Positions 41,012 through 48,721 of a DNA stretch of 64,000 nucleotides are shown here, in pieces. Position 1 is the stretch's first letter. The number at the start of each line of letters is the position of its first letter. The position numbers and the translations under genes are program-made. This DNA is from Nocardioides sp. L-11A (GTDB lineage: Bacteria; Actinomycetota; Actinomycetes; Propionibacteriales; Nocardioidaceae). The notes beneath the pieces were generated by a model. It was given only the letters and a program-made list of their open reading frames with translations. It was not told where the DNA came from and did no database searches. The stretch is from the NCBI GenBank assembly GCA_029961745.1, contig CP124680.1, forward strand, positions 992,001 to 1,056,000, read 5' to 3'.

Positions 41012-42945
41012 TACGGCGCGTCCGTCGGCTCGGGCCGGGCCAGGCGGCGCAGCACCGCCTGGAGGAGCGCATCGATCTGGTCGGCCGACACCTCGGCCGC
41101 GGCCTTGCCGCGGCGGTAGGGATCGCGGATCTCGTGGTGGTCGGCCGTGCCCGCGCGGCGGTGCCCGACGGCGGTCACCAGCTCGGCGCCGTGCAGGTGT
41201 GGGTCGACGCGGTCGACCGACTCGGCGAACTGGCCCAGCGTGAACGCCTTGCGGAACGCGCCCGGCACCTCCTCGAGCACGAACTGTCGGTGCGCCGCCT
41301 CGGCCGTCAGGACCAGGTCGGCCGCGGCGATCAGGTCGTCGGTGAGCGGGCGGCTGGCGAAGCCGCCGAGGAGGTCGTTGCCGACACCGCGCTCGGCGAG
41401 CACCTCGGCCATCGTGCGGTCGACGGGATGGGCGTTGAAGCCGTGGGTGCCGGCGCTGGCGAACTCGATCCCGCCGCCCGGCCCCGACAGGGACCGCGAG
41501 CGGAGCTCCATGTACGCCGAGCGGCAGATGTTCGCGGTGCAGACGAAGAGCACGCGCAGCGGCCGCGCCCCGGACGTCGCGGTGCGGGCGCCGGTGGGGC
41601 CGGGCGCCGGTTCGGCGTCGGGGCCCCGGACCGAGCGCTGGGCGACCTCCTCCGGGTCGACCGGCGGCAGCGCCCCGGGCGAGGGCCCGGCCGCCGGGGA
41701 CTCCGGCGGGGAATCCGGTGGGGCCGGCCGTGGGGTCGCGGGCACGGTCAGGTCGGCGTACCCGGCGGAGCGCAGGGCGAGCACGACGTCCTCGAGGGTG
41801 TCCTCGATCGAGCGGCCGGTCGTGTCGACCCGGACGTCGGCGTCGGCCGGCTCCTCGTAGGGGGAGGAGATGCCGGTGAACTCGGGGATCTCGCCCCGCC
41901 GCGCCTTGGCGTACAGGCCCTTGCGGTCGCGCCGCTCGCACTCCTCCAGCGGCGTCGCGACGTGGACGAGGAAGAAGGCGCCGCCGGCCTGGTCGACCAT
42001 CGCCCGCACCTGCTGGCGGGTCTCGTCGAACGGGGCGATCGGGCTGCAGACGGCGAGGCCGCCGTGCCGGGCGATCTCGGCGGCGACCCAGCCGATCCGG
42101 CGGATGTTGGTCTCCCGGTCCTCCTTGGAGAAGGTGAGCCCGGCCGACAGGTTGCGGCGGACCACGTCGCCGTCGAGGCTGGTGAGACTGCGGCCGCCGT
42201 GCTCGAGCAGCCGGTCCATCAGGGCCCGCGCGAGTGTGGACTTGCCGCTACCGGACAGGCCGGTGAAGAACAGGACCAGGCCCTGCTCGTCGCGGCGCGG
42301 GCGCTCGGCGGCGGCGATGTCGGCCAGTGCCGGCAGCAGGTGGCCGCCGTAGGCCAGCTCGACGACGGGATCGGTGTCGGCGTACGACGTCAGCACCGAG
42401 ATGCGCAGCGCGGGGTCGGCCAGCGAGGCGTGGTCGGCGAGCGGGACGGCCACGACGTCGGCGTTGATGGTCGCCGCGACCCGCTGGGTCGCGCGGAGCA
42501 GGCCGACCGGGCTGACCGCAGGGGTACCGGCGCCGACCAGGGCGACCAGGACGACGGGGCCGAGTCCGCGCAGCTGCTCGACCTGGACGTCGGTCATCAG
42601 GTCGGTGACGGGGACGAAGGTGCGTCCGGCGTACTGCTCGCGCACGGAGGCGGGCGAGAGGTACAGGCGGCGGAAGGGCCCGAACTGCGCGTGGGTCAGC
42701 GGGGTCACGGCCAGGCCGCGCAGCACGCTGGAGACCCGCGCGAGGGGGAGGCCCTCGGGGTCGACCAACTCGATCTCGTTGCCCTCGTCGAGGTGCAGGG
42801 AGAGGTCGTCGGGCAGGGAGAGCGTGAGGGGACTGCCCGGCTCGTTGAACCCGCGGATCGGGGCGGCCGCTCCCGACGTCAGCAGCTCGAGGTCGTCGAG
42901 CTCGCGCTGCGTCGGGCAGTGCTGGGGCAGGGGCGGGGGTGGCAC
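41011..42945 (-). CDS. Degenerate ATP sulfurylase - APS kinase - low-MW tyrosine phosphatase fusion
   Basis: 644 residues. Residues 1-215 resemble the PUA-like and N-terminal part of ATP sulfurylase (LELLTSGAAAPIRGF, LPDDLSLHLDEGNEIEL) but the catalytic QxRN and HxGH motifs are absent. Residues 222-400 are a full APS kinase: P-loop GLSGSGKST at 229-237, LDGDVVRRNL, RRDRKGLYAKA. After a Pro-rich linker (400-460), residues 463-640 are a low-molecular-weight phosphotyrosine phosphatase: C469 and R475 in FVCTANICRS, and general-acid Asp in EIRDPYRRG. GTG start is seven bases after the minus-strand TACGAT, so probably leaderless. The combination of sulfate activation and arsenate-reductase/phosphatase-like domain is unusual. 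Confidence 0.82.
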   Translation of the reverse strand: MPPPPLPQHCPTQRELDDLELLTSGAAAPIRGFNEPGSPLTLSLPDDLSLHLDEGNEIELVDPEGLPLARVSSVLRGLAVTPLTHAQFGPFRRLYLSPASVREQYAGRTFVPVTDLMTDVQVEQLRGLGPVVLVALVGAGTPAVSPVGLLRATQRVAATINADVVAVPLADHASLADPALRISVLTSYADTDPVVELAYGGHLLPALADIAAAERPRRDEQGLVLFFTGLSGSGKSTLARALMDRLLEHGGRSLTSLDGDVVRRNLSAGLTFSKEDRETNIRRIGWVAAEIARHGGLAVCSPIAPFDETRQQVRAMVDQAGGAFFLVHVATPLEECERRDRKGLYAKARRGEIPEFTGISSPYEEPADADVRVDTTGRSIEDTLEDVVLALRSAGYADLTVPATPRPAPPDSPPESPAAGPSPGALPPVDPEEVAQRSVRGPDAEPAPGPTGARTATSGARPLRVLFVCTANICRSAYMELRSRSLSGPGGGIEFASAGTHGFNAHPVDRTMAEVLAERGVGNDLLGGFASRPLTDDLIAAADLVLTAEAAHRQFVLEEVPGAFRKAFTLGQFAESVDRVDPHLHGAELVTAVGHRRAGTADHHEIRDPYRRGKAAAEVSADQIDALLQAVLRRLARPEPTDAP

Positions 42946-42952
42946 ACGGGTG

Positions 42953-42958
42953 ATCGTA
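42953..42958 (-). promoter_or_regulatory. -10 box, leaderless, APS kinase fusion
   Basis: TACGAT on the minus strand ends seven bases before the GTG at 42945. Confidence 0.5.
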
Positions 42959-43006
42959 CAGAGTCGAGTGAGTTGATCCCCTTTGAACAGTGCAGGCGGA
43001 CACCTG

Positions 43007-43047
43007 GCACCCGGAACCGCTTGTGAACGAGTTCACGTTCCGGGTGC
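43007..43047. promoter_or_regulatory. Nested palindromes upstream of the XRE regulator
   Basis: Outer arms GCACCCGGAAC and GTTCCGGGTGC at 43007-43017 and 43037-43047, inner palindrome GTGAAC-GA-GTTCAC at 43023-43036. Ends 28 bases before the ATG. A likely autoregulatory operator. TTGCTA occurs twice ten bases apart between it and the start. Confidence 0.55.
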
Positions 43048-43075
43048 TTGCTCTTTGCTAACTGTTGCTAGCACC

Positions 43076-43534
43076 ATGGTGTCCATGGCCAAGGGCAAGG
43101 TGGGAAAGACCGTCGGGTCGCTGGGCGACTACCTCAAGGAGCAGCGGGTGTCCGCCCGTCTCTCCCTGCGGCAGCTCGCCGATCAGGCGGGCGTCTCCAA
43201 CCCGTACCTCAGCCAGATCGAGCGCGGGCTCCGCAAGCCGTCGGCCGAGGTCCTGCAGCAGATCGCCAAGGCGCTGCGGATCTCCGCGGAGCAGCTCTAC
43301 ATCAGGGCCGGGATCCTCAGCCCCGATGACGGCGTGGGGGGATCGGTCGAGCTCGCCATCGTGAGCGACACCGGCCTCACCGAGCGACAGAAGCAGTCGC
43401 TCCTCGATGTCTACGCATCGTTCCTCGCGCTGAACGCGGCCGACCCGGAGGGCCCCGCACCGGCCGCCGCCGCGCAGGAGGACGCGCCAACCAACACCGA
43501 GACGGAATCCGACCCCGTCGCCAACGAAGGGTGA
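43076..43534 (+). CDS. XRE-family regulator (Rv0474-like)
   Basis: 152 residues. SLGDYLKEQRVSARLSLRQL, QAGVSNPYLSQIERGLRKPS and VLQQIAKALRISAEQLY form the Cro/cI helix-turn-helix of the mycobacterial Rv0474 type, which is also followed by HbhA. C-terminal region is acidic. In mycobacteria the neighbouring gene is hbhA. Two in-frame ATGs lie at 43076 and 43085; the first is used by length only. Nested palindromes just upstream suggest autoregulation. Confidence 0.82.
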   Translation: MVSMAKGKVGKTVGSLGDYLKEQRVSARLSLRQLADQAGVSNPYLSQIERGLRKPSAEVLQQIAKALRISAEQLYIRAGILSPDDGVGGSVELAIVSDTGLTERQKQSLLDVYASFLALNAADPEGPAPAAAAQEDAPTNTETESDPVANEG

Positions 43535-43541
43535 ACTGACC

Positions 43542-44243
43542 ATGCCGAAGCTCGAGCTCCCGAAGATCGAGATCCCGACCCTCGACCTGCCCAAGGTCGA
43601 CCTTCCCCGCGTGGACCTCCCCGAGCTCCCCGCGGCCGCCGCGAAGCCGCTCTACGCCGGCGTCGGCGCGACCGACCTCGCCGTCGAGAAGGTCCGCAGC
43701 TACGTCGCCGACGTGCAGGCTCGGGTGAACTCCTATGTCACCGACGTGCAGAAGGACGTCGCCGCTCGTGTCGCCGACGTGCAGAGCACGGTCACCGGCA
43801 CCGTGAAGGGCTTCGAGCTGCCCGAGCGCAAGCGCCTGCAGACCAAGGCCGTCGCCAGCCTCTCCGAGCGCCGCACCCAGGCCGAGGCCCGCATCGCCGG
43901 CATCCAGGCCGACGCCAAGGCGTTCCCGGCCAAGGTGCAGAGCTCGGTCAAGGGCGCGTACGACGAGAACGTCGCCACCGCCACGGCGCTGTACGCCGAC
44001 CTCGCCAGGCGCGGCGAGGGTGTCGTGGTCAAGCTGCGCACCGGCGAGGCCCCGAAGGCCCCGGTCGCCGCCGCTCCCACCCCGGCCGCCGCTCCCGCCG
44101 CCCCGGTCGCGAAGGCCCCGGCCGCCAAGAAGGCGCCCGCCAAGAAGGCCGCCGCGAAGAAGGCGCCGGCCAAGAAGGCCGCCGCGAAGAAGGCCCCGGC
44201 GGCGAAGAAGGCCCCGGCCGCGAAGGCCCCGGCCGACAGCTGA
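43542..44243 (+). CDS. Heparin-binding hemagglutinin (HbhA)-like protein
   Basis: 233 residues, helical and coiled-coil in the middle (about 50-165). The C-terminus has Lys/Ala/Pro repeats (KKAPAKKAAAKKAPAKKAAA), as in mycobacterial HbhA, where they bind heparan sulfate. The N-terminus has a short repeat, LPKIEIPTLDLPKVDLPRVD. No signal peptide, also like HbhA. In a non-pathogen a cell-surface or lipid-body role is more likely than adhesion. Follows the regulator by seven bases. Confidence 0.75.
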   Translation: MPKLELPKIEIPTLDLPKVDLPRVDLPELPAAAAKPLYAGVGATDLAVEKVRSYVADVQARVNSYVTDVQKDVAARVADVQSTVTGTVKGFELPERKRLQTKAVASLSERRTQAEARIAGIQADAKAFPAKVQSSVKGAYDENVATATALYADLARRGEGVVVKLRTGEAPKAPVAAAPTPAAAPAAPVAKAPAAKKAPAKKAAAKKAPAKKAAAKKAPAAKKAPAAKAPADS

Positions 44244-44261
44244 GCCCGGCGCTCCCACCCC

Positions 44262-44293
44262 TTCGGCCCCGAGGCGTCCGCCTCGGGGCCGAA
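44262..44293. terminator. Terminator after the HbhA-like gene
   Basis: 14-pair stem, 44262-44275 with 44280-44293, loop GTCC, 19 bases after the stop. No U tract. Confidence 0.75.
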
Positions 44294-44322
44294 CTGCGTC
44301 CCGTGCGCGACCGCGGGCCAAC

Positions 44323-44328
44323 TACGAT
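44323..44328 (+). promoter_or_regulatory. -10 box, leaderless, DUF2516 gene
   Basis: TACGAT ends six bases before the ATG at 44335. Confidence 0.5.
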
Positions 44329-44334
44329 CGCCCC

Positions 44335-44634
44335 ATGAGCGGTGGGTTCGTGTGGGCGTTGGGCGACGTCGAGGGCTGGATCAATGTCGGCATCGCCTTT
44401 GCGCTGCTCGTCATCAAGATCTTCGCGTTCGTCAGCTCGCTGCTCTACTCCGGGGAGTCGTACGTCGCCGCCGACAAGCTCACCAAGCCGACCTGGACCG
44501 CGATCCTCGGCGTGGGCGTGCTGCTCCAGGTGGTGCCGATCAACCTCTCGATCATCAACCTGGCCCTGCTCGTCGCCGCGCTGGTCTACCTCGCCGACGT
44601 GCGCCCGGCGCTCGCCGGCCTGCGCCGCCGTTGA
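44335..44634 (+). CDS. DUF2516 membrane protein
   Basis: 99 residues, with three hydrophobic segments (about 16-38, 53-70, 72-88) in the order seen in DUF2516 proteins such as mycobacterial Rv0476, which also follows hbhA. KLTKPTWTAILGVGV is a typical loop. Leaderless-type start six bases after TACGAT. Function unknown. Confidence 0.75.
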   Translation: MSGGFVWALGDVEGWINVGIAFALLVIKIFAFVSSLLYSGESYVAADKLTKPTWTAILGVGVLLQVVPINLSIINLALLVAALVYLADVRPALAGLRRR

Positions 44635-44700
44635 TCGACCCGGCGCGTTCAAACGCGCCGGGTCGGCGGTCGTGGGGCGTTCAGATGCGCCGGGTCGGCG
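44635..44700. repeat. Repeat family B copy 2, hairpin after the DUF2516 gene
   Basis: Stem CGACCCGGCGCGTT / AACGCGCCGGGTCG at 44636-44649 and 44652-44665, then the trailer GGGCGTTCAGATGCGCCGGG. Starts right after the stop at 44634. At one stem position it has G-C where copy 1 has T-A, a compensatory pair. Confidence 0.88.
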
Positions 44701-44705
44701 GGACG

Positions 44706-44711
44706 TAGGGT
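44706..44711 (+). promoter_or_regulatory. -10 box, leaderless, galE-like gene
   Basis: TAGGGT ends six bases before the ATG at 44718. Confidence 0.5.
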
Positions 44712-44717
44712 CGACGC

Positions 44718-45722
44718 ATGAAGGTTCTCGTGACGGGCGGCGCCGGTTATCTCGGGTCGATCACGGCCAAGGCGCTGGAGCAGGCCGGGCACACGCCGGT
44801 CATCCTCGACTCGCTGCTGAGCGGCCCCCGGGCCTACGTCGGTGACCGGATCTTCTACGAGGGCGACATCGCCGACCGGGCGCTGCTGGCCCGGATCGTC
44901 GCCGAGCACCCCGACCTCGAGGTCACCGTGCACATGGCGGCGCGGATCGTCGTACCGGAGTCGGTGGAGCAGCCCTACGGCTACTACCGCGACAACGTGG
45001 CCAAGTCGCTGGAGATGTTCGACGCGCTGACCGAGCTGGGCAAGCCGCGGATCCTCTTCTCCTCCACGGCGTCGCTCTACGCCCTCACCCCGGCGTTCGA
45101 GGTCACCGAGGAGGATCCGGTCGACCCGACCTCGCCGTACGCCCGGACGAAGCGGATGATGGAGCAAGTCCTCGAGGACCTGGCCCGGGCCACCGACCTG
45201 CGGGCGATCATCCTGCGCTACTTCAACCCCATCGGCGCCGACCCCGACCTCACCACCGGCTACCACCTGCGCGACGCGACCCACGTCGTACCCCTGATGG
45301 CGCAGACCGCGCTCGGCTTCCGGGAGAGCTTCACCCTCACCGGCACCGACCACCCGACCCGCGACGGCACGGGCATCCGCGACTACATCCACGTGTGGGA
45401 CCTGGCCCGCGCACACGTACGCGCGGTCGAGGAGTTCGACCGGGTCCTGGAGCAGGTCGGCACACCGTCCACCTACCTCAACCTCGGCGCCGGCGACGGG
45501 GTCACCGTCCGCGAGCTGCTGGCCGCCGTCGAGCGCGTGGTCGGCCGGCCGATCCCGGTCGTCGAGGCGCCGGCCCGGCCGGGCGACGCGGCCGGTGCCT
45601 ACGCCAACGCCGACAAGGCCGCGGAGCTCCTGGGCTGGCGCACCGAGCTCTCGCTCGACGAGGCGATCGCCTCCGCGCTCGCCTGGGGTGAGAAGCGGAA
45701 GGACGTGCTGGGGTACGCGTGA
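44718..45722 (+). CDS. galE: UDP-glucose 4-epimerase
   Basis: 334 residues. NAD motif TGGAGYLG at residue 7 and SST-YxxxK catalytic set (FSSTASLY, SPYARTK). Interconverts UDP-glucose and UDP-galactose. Coupled by GTGA to the amidase. Confidence 0.88.
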   Translation: MKVLVTGGAGYLGSITAKALEQAGHTPVILDSLLSGPRAYVGDRIFYEGDIADRALLARIVAEHPDLEVTVHMAARIVVPESVEQPYGYYRDNVAKSLEMFDALTELGKPRILFSSTASLYALTPAFEVTEEDPVDPTSPYARTKRMMEQVLEDLARATDLRAIILRYFNPIGADPDLTTGYHLRDATHVVPLMAQTALGFRESFTLTGTDHPTRDGTGIRDYIHVWDLARAHVRAVEEFDRVLEQVGTPSTYLNLGAGDGVTVRELLAAVERVVGRPIPVVEAPARPGDAAGAYANADKAAELLGWRTELSLDEAIASALAWGEKRKDVLGYA

Positions 45723-46597
45723 CCAGCGTCGCCGCGCGTCGGGCCCCGCTCGCCGGCCTGCTGGCCGGCGCCGTCCTGGCGGCGGGCTGTGCGGGCCCCG
45801 CCGGCCCGGGCGCGAGTACGCCGGGCGCCGGCTCGCCCGCTCCTGAGTCCTCGGTCGCCACGTTGCCGCCGAAGCCGCCGAAGCCGCCGAAGCCGCCGAA
45901 GCCGCCGAAGCCGCCGAAGCCGCTGGCCGGCCGGGTCGTCGTCCTGGACCCCGGCCACCAGCTCGGGAACGCCCGGTTCCCGAGCGAGATCAACCGCCGG
46001 GTCGACGCGGGCGGGTTCGCCAAAGCGTGCAACACGACCGGCACGGCGAGCGACGACGGCTACCCGGAGGCCACCTTCACCTGGGAGGTGGCCGTCGAGC
46101 TCCGCAAGCGGCTGCGGCGGCTCGGGGCCCGCGTGGTGCTGACCCGCGACGACAACACCGCGGACGCCTGGGGGCCGTGCATCGACGAACGGGGCCGGAT
46201 CGGGAATCCCGGCGGGCCCGGCCCGACCGCCGACGCCCGGGTGAGCATCCACGCCGACGGCAACCGGTCGTCGTCGGCGCACGGCTTCCACGTGATCCGG
46301 CCCGGCCGGCGCGACGGCTGGACCGACGACGTGCTCGTCCCCTCCGAGCGGCTCGCCGTCGCCCTGCGTGACGCGCTGGTCGAGGCCGGGTTCGCGCCGT
46401 CGACGTACCTCGGCGAGGACGGGATCGACGTCCGCACCGACCTCGGCACGCTCAACCACTCCGACGTCCCCGTCGTGATGGCCGAGCTCGGCAACATGCG
46501 CGACCCCGGCGACGCCGCGGTGATGGAGCGCGCCTCGGGCCGCCAGCGGTACGCGCGCGCCCTGGCGAGCGCGATCCGCGCGTTCCTCGCCGGCTGA
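45719..46597 (+). CDS. Lipoprotein N-acetylmuramoyl-L-alanine amidase
   Basis: 292 residues. Lipoprotein signal peptide with lipobox LAAGC near residues 20-24, then a (Pro-Pro-Lys) linker made of six units and an Amidase_3 catalytic domain (about 70-290): VVVLDPGHQ holds the zinc His, and ADARVSIHADGN a second. It cleaves the amide between MurNAc and L-Ala in the wall. The Cys residues ACNTTG and WGPCIDE may form a disulfide. GTG start. Confidence 0.85.
   Translation: MTSVAARRAPLAGLLAGAVLAAGCAGPAGPGASTPGAGSPAPESSVATLPPKPPKPPKPPKPPKPPKPLAGRVVVLDPGHQLGNARFPSEINRRVDAGGFAKACNTTGTASDDGYPEATFTWEVAVELRKRLRRLGARVVLTRDDNTADAWGPCIDERGRIGNPGGPGPTADARVSIHADGNRSSSAHGFHVIRPGRRDGWTDDVLVPSERLAVALRDALVEAGFAPSTYLGEDGIDVRTDLGTLNHSDVPVVMAELGNMRDPGDAAVMERASGRQRYARALASAIRAFLAG
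45866..45919 (+). repeat. Nine-base tandem repeat (CCGCCGAAG)6
   Basis: Six identical copies coding Pro-Pro-Lys, the spacer between lipobox and catalytic domain of the amidase. Unit number may vary between strains. Confidence 0.9.
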
Positions 46598-46610
46598 GCC
46601 GGCCCACGCG

Positions 46611-46796
46611 TCAGTCGCGCGAGTGCTTGCCGAGCGGCGGCATCGACATCGGCGCTGCCGGCATCCGCGCCGGTCCCGGGATGGGCTCCGCCGCCGGTCT
46701 CTTGGGGCGGCGCGTGTGGCGTTCGATGTGCGGACATCCACGCGGCCCGTGTTTGAGCACGCATCGCACCTTGCGTCGGAAGCGGCGGAACGACAT
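46611..46796 (-). CDS. Small basic protein, unknown function
   Basis: 61 residues, highly basic: MSFRRFRRKVRCVLKHGPRG, with two Cys and a Pro-rich tail. GGAG lies about seven bases before the ATG. It is the only gene on the minus strand between two plus-strand operons. No family recognised; a DNA- or RNA-binding role is possible from charge alone. Confidence 0.45.
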   Translation of the reverse strand: MSFRRFRRKVRCVLKHGPRGCPHIERHTRRPKRPAAEPIPGPARMPAAPMSMPPLGKHSRD

Positions 46797-46900
46797 GACC
46801 AACTCCAGGGGGGAGGGAGCACCCACAATTCCCGAGACCCCTTGACGGTAACACCGGGTGCGTGGGTTGGGGAGCCGAACGGCGAGGTGAATGCGAGGGG

Positions 46901-46906
46901 TAGGTT
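46901..46906 (+). promoter_or_regulatory. -10 box, leaderless, gpgS
   Basis: TAGGTT ends seven bases before the ATG at 46914. Confidence 0.5.
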
Positions 46907-46913
46907 GACCGGC

Positions 46914-47858
46914 ATGGGGATCCGGGCGGGCCACTGGGACGACTGGGCCCTCGAGGGGCTGCTGGGGCGCAAGGAGAGCACCGGTCAGCGGGTCAGCCTC
47001 GTCGTGCCCGCGCGCAACGAGGCGGCCACCGTCGGTGCGGTCGTGGCGCGCGTCCGTGAGGCGCTGATGGACACGGTGTCGCTCGTCGACGAGGTCGTGG
47101 TGATCGACAGCGATTCCGTCGACGACACCTACGCCGTCGCGGAGTCCGCCGGGGCGCGGGTGCACCGTTGTGCCGAGATCCGCCCCGACCTCGGCACCCA
47201 CCCCGGCAAGGGCGAGGCGATGTGGAAGTCGCTGTTCGTCACCACCGGCGACCTGGTGGTGTTCATGGACGCCGACCTGCACGACTGGGACACCCACTTC
47301 GTGCCCGGCCTGCTCGGCCCGCTGCTGCACCACCCCGAGGTCCAGCTGGTCAAGGGCTTCTACGACCGACCCGGCGCCGACGGCCCGCTCGAGGGCGGCC
47401 GGGTCACCGAGCTGGTCGCGCGGCCGCTGATCGCGCTGCTCTTCCCCGAGCTGGGCGGGCTGGTCCAGCCGCTCGCGGGGGAGTGGGCGGTGCGCCGTAC
47501 CTGGTTCGCGGGGCTCCCGGTCCCCACCGGGTACGCCGTCGAGCTGGCCGCGCTCGTCGACACCGTGCGGGCCGCGGGTGCCGAGGGGATCGCCCAGGTC
47601 GACCTCGGCGTGCGAGCCCATCGACACCAGGCGCTGCGCGACCTCGGCGGCATGGCGACCCAGATCCTCGCCGCGGCGCTGGCCCGGGCCGGTGTCGCGG
47701 TTCCACTACCGGATTCGTCGTCCGCAGCGGTCGATGGCGACGATTCCGGTCGTTGCGTGGCGACCCAGGCGGTGCTGCGACAGTACCTGCGCGGGCTCGA
47801 GCCGGTGGAGCGCGTCGTGCCGACCCTCGAGCGACCGGCAGCGGAGGCATACCTGTGA
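46914..47858 (+). CDS. gpgS: Glucosyl-3-phosphoglycerate synthase
   Basis: 314 residues, GT-A fold. VVFMDADLHDWDTHF holds the metal-binding D-x-D, and SLVVPARNEAATVG the nucleotide site; mycobacterial GpgS is 324 residues. First step of methylglucose lipopolysaccharide / glucosylglycerate synthesis from 3-phosphoglycerate. It lies next to a FolP2-like gene as in mycobacteria (there in the other order). GTGA overlap with the next gene; leaderless-type start. Confidence 0.85.
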   Translation: MGIRAGHWDDWALEGLLGRKESTGQRVSLVVPARNEAATVGAVVARVREALMDTVSLVDEVVVIDSDSVDDTYAVAESAGARVHRCAEIRPDLGTHPGKGEAMWKSLFVTTGDLVVFMDADLHDWDTHFVPGLLGPLLHHPEVQLVKGFYDRPGADGPLEGGRVTELVARPLIALLFPELGGLVQPLAGEWAVRRTWFAGLPVPTGYAVELAALVDTVRAAGAEGIAQVDLGVRAHRHQALRDLGGMATQILAAALARAGVAVPLPDSSSAAVDGDDSGRCVATQAVLRQYLRGLEPVERVVPTLERPAAEAYL

Positions 47859-48721
47859 GGCTCGGACGACAGGCGTTCGGCGACGACGAGGCGCTGATGA
47901 TGGCGATCGTCAACCGGACCCCGGACTCGTTCTTCGACAAGGGCGCGACCTGGGCCGAGGACGCGGCGTTCGAGCGGGTCGCCGCGGTGGTCGCGCAGGG
48001 CGCGGAGATCGTCGACATCGGCGGCATCAAGGCCGCGCCGGGCGTCGAGATCTCGGCGGCCGAGGAGAAGGACCGGGTCGTCGACTTCGTCGCCCGTGTC
48101 CGTGAGACCTACCCGGACCTCGTCATCTCGGTCGACACCTGGCGGGCCGAGGTCGGTGCGGCCGTGTGCGCCGCGGGCGCCGACGTCCTCAACGACGCGT
48201 GGGGCGGCGCGGACCCCGAGCTGGTCGACGTCGCCGCGGAGTACGACGCCGCGATCATCTGCACCCACACCGGCGGCGTCACGCCGCGCACGCGCCCCTA
48301 CCGGATCGAGTACGACGGGCCGGGCGGGGTGGTCGCCGCCGCGATCGCCGACACCGTCGCCTACGCCGAGCGCGCGTTGGAGGCGGGCGTCGCGCGGGAG
48401 TCGATCGTGATCGATCCGGCCCACGACTTCGGCAAGAACACCTTCCACTCGCTCGAGATCACACGGCGCCTGGGGGAGATGGTCGCGACCGGCTGGCCGG
48501 TGCTGGTGTCGCTGTCCAACAAGGACTTCGTGGGCGAGACCCTCGGCCTCGACGTCGGCGAGCGGCTGCTCGGCACCCTCGCCGCCACGTCCGTGTGCGC
48601 CCTCGCCGGCGCCCGGATCTACCGGGTCCACCAGGTGGTCGAGACCCGACAGAGTGTCGACATGGTGTGGTCGATCGCCGGGCGCCGGCCGCCGCTGCGC
48701 GCGATCCGGGGCATCCAGTGA
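47855..48721 (+). CDS. Dihydropteroate synthase-like protein (FolP2 type)
   Basis: 288 residues of TIM barrel. MAIVNRTPDSFFD and VISVDTWRAEVG match DHPS, but the conserved pABA loop GGESTRPG is replaced by GGIKAAPG, as in mycobacterial FolP2, which lacks DHPS activity. So a folate role is doubtful. GGAGG ribosome site and GTG start within gpgS, pointing to a role linked to glucosylglycerate or methylglucose polymers. Confidence 0.82.
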   Translation: MRLGRQAFGDDEALMMAIVNRTPDSFFDKGATWAEDAAFERVAAVVAQGAEIVDIGGIKAAPGVEISAAEEKDRVVDFVARVRETYPDLVISVDTWRAEVGAAVCAAGADVLNDAWGGADPELVDVAAEYDAAIICTHTGGVTPRTRPYRIEYDGPGGVVAAAIADTVAYAERALEAGVARESIVIDPAHDFGKNTFHSLEITRRLGEMVATGWPVLVSLSNKDFVGETLGLDVGERLLGTLAATSVCALAGARIYRVHQVVETRQSVDMVWSIAGRRPPLRAIRGIQ

